Positions 1 to 6,286 are shown, counted from the stretch's first letter. The stretch is 9,091 bases of DNA from an uncultured Pelosinus sp. (GCA_900542835.1 UQPB01000075.1:1-9091); one strand, 5' to 3'. Translations and numbers: made by a program. Notes: a model not told the origin generated them from the sequence alone.

Positions 1-190
1 CTGCTTGGTACTTTTTGCATGATCAAAAAGTACCCAAAAAATCTAGGCCCGATCCTGTAAAAGCCTTGAAAAGCGACTGGCCTGCTAAAGTCCCTAAACT
101 CGCTGCGCTCAAACAACGGGCCTTCTTAACGCAGCCCAGTCGCTTTCCATCCTGACGGAACGGCTTTTCCCGGAAAGGGCCGGGGGTACG
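1..190. repeat. Intergenic inverted-repeat element, probably continuing left of the window
   Basis: Non-coding stretch full of nested inverted repeats. A stem of 11 bp is formed by 7-17 and 24-34 around a 6-nt loop. A second structure pairs 70-80 with 136-146 (11 bp, perfect), extended after one mismatch by 82-85 with 131-134, and an outer arm pairs 59-65 with 162-168. A further 7-bp complement links 45-51 with 117-123. No reading frame here resembles a protein. The layout is that of a dispersed, structured intergenic repeat; I recall similar sequence in other Firmicutes genomes but could not verify copy number. It could also be the remains of a mobile element whose other end lies outside the window. 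Confidence 0.55.
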
Positions 191-478
191 GGGATGCCGG
201 GCAGCGATGGAACGTCACAAAGAATGTCTTCGTTTTTTCAGTGTCTCCCGTTCACCGGCCCCGTTGCGGGAGAGGGACGTGCCGCAGGCGGCGGGGCGGC
301 TGATTGGCATTAGAAACGTCGCCTGCTGCCGAGCGATGACCGCTTTTAGCCAAAGCAGAATCCAAAAATCCCGTTTTGCCTCGGTGCCCTCTGTGTATCC
401 TCTGTGTCCTCCGTGGAATCGTTCTTTCGCGCCTTGCCTTTTCGCAAGTGATTGCCCTGCTGGCAGACCAGATTTTTC
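191..478. other. Gene-free stretch between repeat element and Fur-regulated promoter
   Basis: No convincing gene on either strand. The open frames found here have low-complexity, arginine/proline-rich translations, no usable ribosome binding site and no recognisable domain. Visible structure is a 7-bp inverted repeat (244-250 with 267-273) and the tandem repeat at 379-416. The 5' half is GC-rich and resembles decayed or repeat-derived DNA rather than a regulatory region. Confidence 0.6.
379..416. repeat. Four-copy short tandem repeat (unit about CCTCTGTGT)
   Basis: Four consecutive 9-11 nt units at 379-387, 388-398, 399-407 and 408-416 follow the pattern CCTC-G/T/C-GTG. On the minus strand the units read like CACAGAGGA and translate to a Thr-Glu-Asp-Thr-Glu-Asp type peptide. 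Such repeats are a known source of spurious open frames in bacterial genomes, so no gene is called here. Confidence 0.6.
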
Positions 479-507
479 TTGACAATACCAAATAGCGGAA
501 CTACAAT
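479..507 (+). promoter_or_regulatory. Sigma-70-type promoter of the HD-GYP/feo cluster
   Basis: TTGACA (479-484, perfect -35) is followed after exactly 17 nt by TACAAT (502-507, one mismatch to the -10 consensus). The expected start site is near 513-516, inside the adjacent Fur-type operator. The promoter points at the HD-GYP gene and is the only strong promoter seen upstream of the feo genes. Confidence 0.8.
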
Positions 508-512
508 AGCAA

Positions 513-527
513 TGATAATCGTTATCA
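513..527. promoter_or_regulatory. Fur box 1 overlapping the transcription start
   Basis: TGATAATCGTTATCA is a 7-1-7 inverted repeat differing at one arm position from the Fur 7-1-7 consensus TGATAATnATTATCA. Against the classical 19-bp Fur box, 508-526 matches 15 of 19 positions. It begins 5 nt after the -10 hexamer, so a bound iron-loaded Fur dimer would be expected to block initiation. This predicts repression of the downstream genes when iron is plentiful. Confidence 0.85.
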
Positions 528-554
528 ACTTTTACCTGTAAGGAATCCGTCTCT

Positions 555-571
555 CTGCCGCCGGCCGGCAG
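555..571 (+). other. Small GC hairpin in the 5' leader of the HD-GYP mRNA
   Basis: CTGCCG (555-560) pairs with CGGCAG (566-571) around a 5-nt loop, followed by the 8-bp palindrome GTGCGCAC (572-579). It lies in the roughly 80-nt leader between the predicted start site and the ATG at 595. No U tract follows, so it is not a terminator. Any regulatory role is unknown. Confidence 0.35.
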
Positions 572-594
572 GTGCGCACGGATAGCGGCGACTC

Positions 595-1200
595 ATGATT
601 ATACCGCAGTTTTCACTTGATGACCTGCACCAAATTGTCGATGCGCTCACAACTGCTCTTGATGCAAAAAACGAATACACCAGCGGCCATTCTTACAGGG
701 TTGCGTCTCTGTGTCAGGCCGTCGCCAGACAATTATGCCTGCCGGCAGCGGTGGAACAGGCTCTCGACATTGCCGCCCATCTCCACGACATCGGCAAAAT
801 CGGCATCCCGGATGCGGTCTTACTAAAGCCGGGCAAATTAACGCCCGCAGAATTTGCACTTATAAAATCCCATCCGCAGATCGGTTTCGCCATTGTCAAT
901 AAAGTGTCGTCGCTGGCGGGAGTGGCCAAAATCATCTTGCATCATCATGAGCGAATGGACGGGCAAGGGTATCCGGAAGGCCTGAAGGGAGAAACAATTC
1001 CTCTGGGCGCCAGAATTATCGCCGTATGCGACGCGTTTGACGCCATGACCAGCAGCCGCTCGTACCGCTCTCCTGTGAGCGAACGGCAGGCGCTGACGGA
1101 ATTATGGCGCTGCGCGGGCAGTCAGTTTGATCCCGCGGTGGTAGCCGCATTTAGCGCAGCCATGCAACAGCCGGGGGTATTACCGCCACCGGCTGACTAG
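595..1200 (+). CDS. Stand-alone HD-GYP domain cyclic-di-GMP phosphodiesterase
   Basis: 201-residue cytoplasmic protein consisting almost entirely of one HD-GYP domain, with no receiver, PAS or membrane segment. HD-GYP enzymes hydrolyse cyclic-di-GMP at a centre of two or three metal ions, often iron. Visible motifs: His32, HDIGK at 64-68, His93, the HHHE run at 116-119 followed by DGQGYP (122-127, the GYP signature), Asp146 and the FDP motif at 178-180. All expected metal ligands seem present, so it should be active. An in-frame TAG at 583 leaves ATG 595 as the only reasonable start, but its ribosome binding site is poor, suggesting weak translation. The gene follows the Fur-controlled promoter directly and precedes feoA by 72 nt, so it is probably iron-repressed and at least partly co-transcribed with feo. 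Without a sensory domain, control is likely at expression level or through a partner. Family assignment is firm; the cellular target is unknown. Confidence 0.9.
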   Translation: MIIPQFSLDDLHQIVDALTTALDAKNEYTSGHSYRVASLCQAVARQLCLPAAVEQALDIAAHLHDIGKIGIPDAVLLKPGKLTPAEFALIKSHPQIGFAIVNKVSSLAGVAKIILHHHERMDGQGYPEGLKGETIPLGARIIAVCDAFDAMTSSRSYRSPVSERQALTELWRCAGSQFDPAVVAAFSAAMQQPGVLPPPAD

Positions 1201-1218
1201 CTGTTTTCGCGCTAATTC

Positions 1219-1237
1219 GAGAATGACATTCATTCTC
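1219..1237. promoter_or_regulatory. Fur box 2 directly upstream of feoA
   Basis: GAGAATGACATTCATTCTC is a perfect inverted repeat (8-bp arms, 3-nt centre) matching 15 of 19 positions of the classical Fur box. It lies in the short gap between the HD-GYP gene and the first feoA. No convincing -35/-10 pair was found around it, so it may control an unrecognised internal promoter or act as a roadblock. A 12-bp palindrome, CTTGTTAACAAG, abuts it at 1237-1248. Confidence 0.75.
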
Positions 1238-1272
1238 TTGTTAACAAGCAGAAAAAAAGGGAGGTAGACGGA

Positions 1273-1512
1273 ATGCGAACAACTTTGAACCAACTTACCC
1301 CAGGCCAAACCGGCATTGTCGTGAAAGTACGCGGCGGCGGCTCGATCCAGCGCCGGATTATCGACATGGGAGTGGTAACCGGAACAGCGATTGAAATGCT
1401 AAAATTTGCGCCTCTTGGCGATCCGGTCGAAGTCAGGGTTAAGGGCTTTAATCTTTCCCTGCGCAAAGCGGAAGCTGAATTTATTGAATTGGATGTCGAG
1501 GCAGGGAAGTGA
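1273..1512 (+). CDS. feoA: FeoA1, ferrous iron transport accessory protein
   Basis: 79-residue cytoplasmic FeoA/SH3-like protein, a normal length for the family. FeoA proteins assist FeoB in Fe2+ uptake, probably by contacting its G domain. Typical features are the N-terminal LNQLTPGQTGIVVKV segment, the RRIIDMGVVTGTAIEM stretch (about residues 27-42, equivalent to the conserved 'R.L..LG...G..I' motif), and the closing pattern of hydrophobic strands around 'GFNLSLRKAEAEFIEL'. It contains no cysteine, unlike the FeoA that follows. The start is supported by GGGAGGT at 1259-1265, 7 nt before ATG. The next gene starts 4 nt after the stop, implying translational coupling. Probably Fur-regulated through the two upstream operators. 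Confidence 0.93.
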   Translation: MRTTLNQLTPGQTGIVVKVRGGGSIQRRIIDMGVVTGTAIEMLKFAPLGDPVEVRVKGFNLSLRKAEAEFIELDVEAGK

Positions 1513-1516
1513 AGCC

Positions 1517-1735
1517 ATGCCGCTCAGCCTGATGAACCCCGGCAAGAACTGCCGGGTTTGCACTGTTCAGGGTCCGCCTGATATCTCCCGCCGACTGACA
1601 AATTTAGGATTCACTGCCGGCGAGTTAGTGACAGTTATCGGAAAGTACGGATCAGCGCTCATTGTCTGCATACGCGACTGCCGTGTTGCACTCGACCGTG
1701 GCGCTGCCGGCTGTATCCGCGTCAGCGAACTCTAA
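1517..1735 (+). CDS. feoA: FeoA2, second, cysteine-rich FeoA-domain protein
   Basis: 72-residue FeoA-domain protein. The family pattern is seen in SRRLTNLGFTAGELVTVIGK (about residues 24-43) and in RVALDRGAAGCIRV near the C-terminus. The frame stays open back to 1406 inside feoA1, but the family's N-terminus aligns with ATG 1517, which lies 4 nt after the feoA1 stop with a modest AGGGA upstream, so that start is chosen. It carries five cysteines (12, 15, 51, 55, 66), including a CxxC pair and a CxxxC pair, whereas FeoA1 has none. This could reflect metal, Fe-S or redox chemistry, but that is inference. The stop is immediately followed by the feoB leader. Two FeoA copies before FeoB is a common clostridial/Negativicutes arrangement. 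No FeoC gene is present. Confidence 0.88.
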   Translation: MPLSLMNPGKNCRVCTVQGPPDISRRLTNLGFTAGELVTVIGKYGSALIVCIRDCRVALDRGAAGCIRVSEL

Positions 1736-1743
1736 ATGAAAAT

Positions 1744-1750
1744 GAGGAGG
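1744..1750 (+). promoter_or_regulatory. Ribosome binding site fixing the feoB start at 1757
   Basis: GAGGAGG ends 6 nt before ATG 1757. Two earlier in-frame ATGs (1736, 1742) lie upstream of or next to this site and would encode the site itself as Met-Arg-Arg, so they are unlikely starts. The family's N-terminus, with the P-loop close to residue 13, also fits 1757. Confidence 0.85.
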
Positions 1751-1756
1751 ATCAAG

Positions 1757-4129
1757 ATGAAATCTACACAACGCTGGACCGTTGCTCTGGCAGGCAACCC
1801 CAACTCCGGCAAAACAACTGTCTTTAATAACTTAACCGGATCAACTCAGCATGTTGGCAATTACCCCGGTGTAACCGTGGAAAAGCGCGAAGGCTCCGCC
1901 CGCAGCACCGATGCCCACTACCGGATAATCGACTTGCCCGGCACCTACAGCCTGACTGCGTATTCGGAGGACGAGGTTGTCGCCAGACGGTTTATCGTCG
2001 AGGAAAAGCCGGATGTCGTTGTCAATATTCTCGACGCGTCCAACCTGGAACGCAACCTGTATCTGACTGTACAATTGATGGAACTGGAGCAGCCAACCGC
2101 TCTGGTGCTGAATATGGTCGATATCGCCGAACAACGCGGCTACACGATCAACGACAAGGAGCTTGAGGCCATATTTGCTTCCCCGGTGGTCCGCGCCGTC
2201 GGCAACCGCAACCAGGGAACGAAAGACATTCTGGCCGCCTGTGCAGCCGTTGCCGGTAAGCCGCCCCAAAGCTGGCGGATTGATTACGGCAGTCTGGAGC
2301 CGGCGATTGAGCAGTTAAGCGGCAAGCTGGCCGCAGCAAGTGAAAAGCTGCCGTTTCCGGCACGCTGGCTGGCAATCAAGCTGCTGGAAAACGATGAAGA
2401 AGTGGTGCGCCGCGTTGCCGGTCTCAGCTCAGGCGCCGCTATCGTCGAACTGGCGACTACGCTTCGCCGCGACCTGCAGGCCAAAAACGACGAAGATGCG
2501 GAACTGACCGTTGCCGACCGCCGCTATCAGTTCGTCAGTCAGGTGCTGCACCGGATTCTCAGCGTAAAAGCGGACCAGAAGCAAACTACATCAGATAAAA
2601 TCGATAAAATCCTTACCAACCGGATTATTGGCCTGCCAATCTTTTTTGCACTTATGTGGATCCTCTTTAACCTGGTATTTACGCTGGCTGAGGCGCCTCA
2701 GGGCTGGCTCGAGGACGGCACGGCCGCACTCGGCGACTGGGTCGGCGCCAACATGGCCGACGGCGACCTGAAGTCGCTGATTGTTGACGGCATCATCGGC
2801 GGCGTTGGCGGCGTTATCGTTTTCCTGCCGCAAATCCTGCTGCTGTTCTTTGGCATTGCCCTGCTGGAAGGAACCGGCTATATGGCCAGAGCCGCCTTCA
2901 TTATGGACCGGGTTCTGCGCGCAGTCGGCCTGCACGGCAAATCGTTCATTCCAATGCTGCTGGGCTTTGGCTGCTCGGTGCCGGCGGTTATGGCGACGCG
3001 AACGCTGGAAAATCCGCGCGACCGTCTGGTGACAATTCTGGTTACCCCATTCATGAGCTGCAGCGCCCGTCTGCCGGTGTACACAGTTCTGATATCGGCA
3101 TTCTTCAGCAGGGAATCGGCTGGAACAGTGATGTTTTCGATCTACATGCTGGGGATTGTCATTTCAATTACAATGGCTCGCATCTTCCGCAGCTTCTTCT
3201 TTAAGGGAGCGGTAGAGCCGTTCGTCATGGAGCTGCCGCCGTATCATATGCCGACCCTGCGCAGCATTTTAATCCAGATGTGGGAGCGCGGCTCGCTCTA
3301 TCTGAAAAAAGCCGGTACGATCATCCTGGCCGTATCGGTTGTGATCTGGTTTCTGACAAACTACCCCAGCGAAGTCGAGTACAGCAAGGATTACGACACG
3401 CTGATCACGCAGTCGCAGGAACTGTTCGAAGAACAGACCACCAAAGAAATTGCGCCTGAGCTGAAAGTGGAAAAAGTCGAAGACCATGCCGAGTTTATCG
3501 CCTTAGTCGAAGAAATCGAGTCTGTTGATGAAGCGTTTGAAGAAGAGACCGCTGAACTTGAGGAAGACAGTCCGGAGCTGGCGGCGGCGGAAACCGCTAA
3601 AGAGGAAACTCTGACGGCTCTGAAAACAGAAAATGAAAGCCTGTTCCCGCTGGCGGAACGCTATCTGGAGTTGAAGGCAGCCTCTGACGAAGAGGTTTCC
3701 GCACTTGAAAATGAACAAGCCGCTGAAAAGCTGACCGGCAGCTATGCCGGCCGCATCGGCCAGTTTATCGAACCGGTTATCAAACCGCTGGGCTTTGACT
3801 GGAAGATCGGTATCGGCCTGTTTGCCGGCGCAGCAGCCAAGGAAATCCTGGTCAGCACGCTTGGTACTATTTACAGCATTGGCGAAGCGGACGAAACTTC
3901 AGTGGCGCTGCAGGAAATGCTGGCTGCCGATCCCGTATTCAACCCGTTGGTCGCTTATACGCTGATGGTCTTTACTCTGTTGTATATGCCTTGCATCGCG
4001 GTTCTGGCCGTCATTAAGCGTGAGACCAACTCCTGGAAATGGCCTGCTTTTGTCGCGGTTTACACCACTGCCGTTGCCTGGGTTGTCAGCTTCATTGTCT
4101 ACACTGTTGGCGGCATGCTGGGATTTTAA
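1757..4129 (+). CDS. feoB: FeoB, GTP-dependent ferrous iron transporter
   Basis: 790-residue inner-membrane Fe2+ permease. Its N-terminal G domain shows G1 GNPNSGKTT (13-21), the G2 region around GVTVEKREG, G3 DLPG (59-62) and G4 NMVD (119-122), followed by a helical linker to about residue 280. The membrane part carries the two FeoB core regions: GFGCSVPA (403-410), PFMSCSARLPVY (431-442), GAAAKEILVSTLG (about 691-703) and YMPCIAVLA (743-751), with their conserved cysteines. Between the membrane segment ending near residue 535 and SYAGRIG (about 662) lies a long acidic insert: roughly 39 Asp/Glu and few Lys/Arg in 130 residues. By the positive-inside rule (RGSLYLKKAG just before that membrane segment) the insert should face the periplasm. 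Total length is usual for long FeoBs such as that of E. coli, though I expect this loop to be shorter in most. The porin-like gene follows 24 nt later. Confidence 0.97.
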   Translation: MKSTQRWTVALAGNPNSGKTTVFNNLTGSTQHVGNYPGVTVEKREGSARSTDAHYRIIDLPGTYSLTAYSEDEVVARRFIVEEKPDVVVNILDASNLERNLYLTVQLMELEQPTALVLNMVDIAEQRGYTINDKELEAIFASPVVRAVGNRNQGTKDILAACAAVAGKPPQSWRIDYGSLEPAIEQLSGKLAAASEKLPFPARWLAIKLLENDEEVVRRVAGLSSGAAIVELATTLRRDLQAKNDEDAELTVADRRYQFVSQVLHRILSVKADQKQTTSDKIDKILTNRIIGLPIFFALMWILFNLVFTLAEAPQGWLEDGTAALGDWVGANMADGDLKSLIVDGIIGGVGGVIVFLPQILLLFFGIALLEGTGYMARAAFIMDRVLRAVGLHGKSFIPMLLGFGCSVPAVMATRTLENPRDRLVTILVTPFMSCSARLPVYTVLISAFFSRESAGTVMFSIYMLGIVISITMARIFRSFFFKGAVEPFVMELPPYHMPTLRSILIQMWERGSLYLKKAGTIILAVSVVIWFLTNYPSEVEYSKDYDTLITQSQELFEEQTTKEIAPELKVEKVEDHAEFIALVEEIESVDEAFEEETAELEEDSPELAAAETAKEETLTALKTENESLFPLAERYLELKAASDEEVSALENEQAAEKLTGSYAGRIGQFIEPVIKPLGFDWKIGIGLFAGAAAKEILVSTLGTIYSIGEADETSVALQEMLAADPVFNPLVAYTLMVFTLLYMPCIAVLAVIKRETNSWKWPAFVAVYTTAVAWVVSFIVYTVGGMLGF

Positions 4130-4153
4130 TTAAATAATCAAGGAGGAATTATT

Positions 4154-5122
4154 TTGAAAAAATCAACCGTATCCGCCTTATTGGCGGCGCTGGTCCTCAC
4201 CGTATCCGCCAACACCGGCCTGGCTGCCGAAGCCGCGGACAACAGTCTTTCCGTCACCGGTGAAGCGACACTTCACTGGGAAAGAGGCAAGGTGAAGGGG
4301 GAAGACACTGCTCATACCGGCGAACAGACCTTCATCCTCAATTTCAATCAGCCGCTGTCCGATAAGTTCTCGCTGTATACCCGGTTTGCTTATCGTCATT
4401 TCAGCGGCGACGACAATGCTGATTCGATTCATGAGCTGGATCAGTACGGTCTGATCTATCAGACGGAAACCGATACCCTCAAGCTGGGCTCTCAGGATCT
4501 CGAGTTTGGTACAGCTGCCGCTTTGGTTGATCTGACGGAAGTCGGTCGCAAGGATATGTTCCGCGGAGCCAACTGGCTCAGTGAAACTGAACACCGTACT
4601 CTCAATGTCATTATTGGTAAGGCAGACGGCCAGTTTGAAAAATCAGAAGACGGGGACCGGTTTGCAGACGGCGATGACAAGACAGTGTTTGGCTTGACCC
4701 TTGGCAAGACGTTTGGCGACGTTACCGTCAGCGGCGAATATCTCCATGTGCGCGACGCCGCCGACGCCGAAGTACCCGGCTCGGTTTACGGCTTAGGCCT
4801 GGCAACCAGTGCCGACAAATGGGATTTCTCGCTGGCAGGTCTGAAATCGTCCGCCAACAGTAAAAATACCGGCGTCATTGCTGATGTCACCTACAATATG
4901 TCCGACACCGACACGCTCAGCGCCATCTACCGCAACTTCCAGGACAACGCGGTGGTCGGCGGACTGGCTACCTATGATCCCGGTACCAAAGGCGTGGAAC
5001 TGGTATGGGCGAAAAGCCTCTCCGATCGCTGGGGCCTGGAGTTAAGTCACGAACGGGTATCCTATAAAGACGGCTCTCCGAAAGAGCGGGTCACCTATAT
5101 CGAAACTACTTATTCGTTTTAA
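4154..5122 (+). CDS. Outer-membrane beta-barrel (porin-like) protein of the feo cluster
   Basis: 322-residue secreted protein. The start is TTG 4154, chosen because AGGAGGA (4141-4147) sits 6 nt upstream and a signal peptide begins there: MKKS, hydrophobic core 7-18, likely cleavage after LAA at about residue 25. The mature part has no cysteine, no long hydrophobic segment and many alternating polar/aromatic strands separated by Gly/Asp-rich turns. It ends in TYSF: a C-terminal phenylalanine preceded by alternating residues is the signal used by the BAM machinery for outer-membrane barrels. It lacks the N-terminal SLH domain found in many Negativicutes porins. No specific family was recognised. 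It lies 24 nt after feoB with no terminator between, and a strong terminator follows, so it is very likely in the feo operon. A role in letting Fe2+ cross the outer membrane is inference from that context. Confidence 0.8.
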   Translation: MKKSTVSALLAALVLTVSANTGLAAEAADNSLSVTGEATLHWERGKVKGEDTAHTGEQTFILNFNQPLSDKFSLYTRFAYRHFSGDDNADSIHELDQYGLIYQTETDTLKLGSQDLEFGTAAALVDLTEVGRKDMFRGANWLSETEHRTLNVIIGKADGQFEKSEDGDRFADGDDKTVFGLTLGKTFGDVTVSGEYLHVRDAADAEVPGSVYGLGLATSADKWDFSLAGLKSSANSKNTGVIADVTYNMSDTDTLSAIYRNFQDNAVVGGLATYDPGTKGVELVWAKSLSDRWGLELSHERVSYKDGSPKERVTYIETTYSF

Positions 5123-5126
5123 CTGG

Positions 5127-5164
5127 AAAAAAGCGCCGCAGGCAATTGCCTGCGGCGCTTTTTT
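5127..5164. terminator. Bidirectional Rho-independent terminator (perfect 38-nt palindrome)
   Basis: Perfect palindrome: six A, a GC-rich arm (5133-5145), its exact complement (5146-5158), then six T. The A tract becomes the U tract when read leftward, so it works on both strands. It sits 4 nt after the porin-like gene and about 30 nt beyond the stop of the convergent HD-GYP gene, so it should end both transcripts. Confidence 0.95.
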
Positions 5165-5193
5165 AGTTGCAGCCCGCACGGGCGAAGGGGAGG

Positions 5194-6249
5194 TTAAGCC
5201 CCGACAGCAGCGGTGTCTTCGTCCAACAGGGCGACAATGGACAAGTCCCGTCTTTTTTCCAGATCAATGGTTTCGCCATCAATGATCTTTACCACAGGCC
5301 TGGCGACAAACACATCGTTCACCAAAAACGCCCTGGCTTTGCGGCCATCACTGAGCTCGACCAGCGAGCCGGACAGCTGCTGCCCCAGATTCGAGACAAA
5401 GGTCAGGCAAAGCTTTGGATCCAGCTTGCCGTACATATCGTCTAAGATTGTCTCCACCGCCGTAAACGGCGGCAGCTTGCGGCGGCCGCTGCGCTCGCCG
5501 GTCACGGCGTCATACAGATCGGCAATGGCGATAATCTTAGCGTATTCGCTGATATTCTCAGCCTGCAGGCCCATCGGGTAGCCACTGCCGTCGGCCCGCT
5601 CATGGTGCTGCAGCACCGCCATTTTAACCTCGGGAGCAACATCATCGGCAGAAGCGAGCAGTTGATATCCCTGCAGGGCATGCATCCGCACGGCCGCCTC
5701 TTCCTCAGCGCTTAGCTCGGTTTTGGCCAGCAGCTCCTGGTCCAGCAGCGTCTTGCCAATATCGTGCAGCAGCCCCGCCAGCATTAAATCCCTGAGCGCC
5801 TGTTCCTTATAGCCCAGCCATTTTCCCAAAAGACCGGCTACCAGCGACACATTGAGAGAGTGGCGGTAGGTATGTTCGCTATGACCTTTGACACGGTGCA
5901 GGCTGTCAATGAGACCGGGAATATTGAGCATAATCTCAATATAGTTCTCGACCATATCCTTGCACTCGTCCACCGGCACCTCCTGAAACAACTTGACCTT
6001 TTCAAAGGTTTGACTGATGATATCCAGCGTCTCCTCATAGACTTCACTCAATACCGGTTTTTCGAGATAGTTTTGTTTGGAGTCGACAATATCGACCTGG
6101 GCAATCCGCCAGGAGCGCAGGTGCCGGATCCGCTCCCCGGTCAGCATTGTGCCCGCCTCCAGCAGTACCTGACCGCTATTGGAGAGAACCGGTTGGGCAA
6201 CCACCATCCCGGCAATCAGCTGCTCGCTTCGCACAGTACGAGAATTCAT
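5194..6249 (-). CDS. HD-GYP domain cyclic-di-GMP phosphodiesterase with N- and C-terminal extensions
   Basis: 351-residue soluble protein. Residues 1-56 form the small domain common at the front of Firmicutes HD-GYP proteins (pattern 'G-M-V-x-A-Q-P-V-L-S' then GQVLLEAGTMLT). A helical linker runs to about 115. The HD-GYP domain (about 120-285) has His130, HDIGK (162-166), His190, HHERADGSGYP (215-225), Asp244 and LDP (276-278), so all catalytic metal ligands appear intact. The tail (about 294-345), with ELSDGRKARAF and GETIDLEKRRDLSI, is also typical of this subfamily. Start ATG at 6249 is supported by AGGAGG (minus strand, 6263-6258) at 8 nt. It has no membrane segment or receiver domain. 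The gene converges on the feo cluster and shares its terminator, giving a second cyclic-di-GMP hydrolase next to the feo genes. Only a weak promoter was found, and no Fur box was noticed upstream. Confidence 0.92.
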   Translation of the reverse strand: MNSRTVRSEQLIAGMVVAQPVLSNSGQVLLEAGTMLTGERIRHLRSWRIAQVDIVDSKQNYLEKPVLSEVYEETLDIISQTFEKVKLFQEVPVDECKDMVENYIEIMLNIPGLIDSLHRVKGHSEHTYRHSLNVSLVAGLLGKWLGYKEQALRDLMLAGLLHDIGKTLLDQELLAKTELSAEEEAAVRMHALQGYQLLASADDVAPEVKMAVLQHHERADGSGYPMGLQAENISEYAKIIAIADLYDAVTGERSGRRKLPPFTAVETILDDMYGKLDPKLCLTFVSNLGQQLSGSLVELSDGRKARAFLVNDVFVARPVVKIIDGETIDLEKRRDLSIVALLDEDTAAVGA

Positions 6250-6286
6250 TGAAAAGGCCTCCTTTAACAGCCCCGAGTCTCACTTT

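Noticed and set aside
207..528. Three overlapping small open frames on both strands (60-91 codons)
   Set aside because: They have no supported ribosome binding site or domain. Their translations are low complexity and derive partly from the tandem repeat at 379-416.
1200..1272. Independent sigma-70 promoter for feoA
   Set aside because: No -35/-10 pair with acceptable spacing and match was found. Only the Fur-type site and a palindrome are supported.
1406..1516. Upstream extension of feoA2 (109-residue version)
   Set aside because: The extra 37 residues are feoA1 read in another frame and do not resemble FeoA. ATG 1517 fits the family N-terminus.
1736..1756. Upstream starts of FeoB at 1736 or 1742
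   Set aside because: The Shine-Dalgarno GAGGAGG at 1744-1750 would be inside the coding region. It is correctly spaced only for ATG 1757.
1841..2935. Long minus-strand open frames across feoB (up to 142 codons)
   Set aside because: They are antisense to a gene with full family motifs and have no domain or ribosome binding site.
3269..3718. Minus-strand Phe-rich open frames opposite the acidic FeoB loop
   Set aside because: GAA/GAG-rich codons on the plus strand yield TTC/CTC codons in antisense. This is a composition effect, not a gene.
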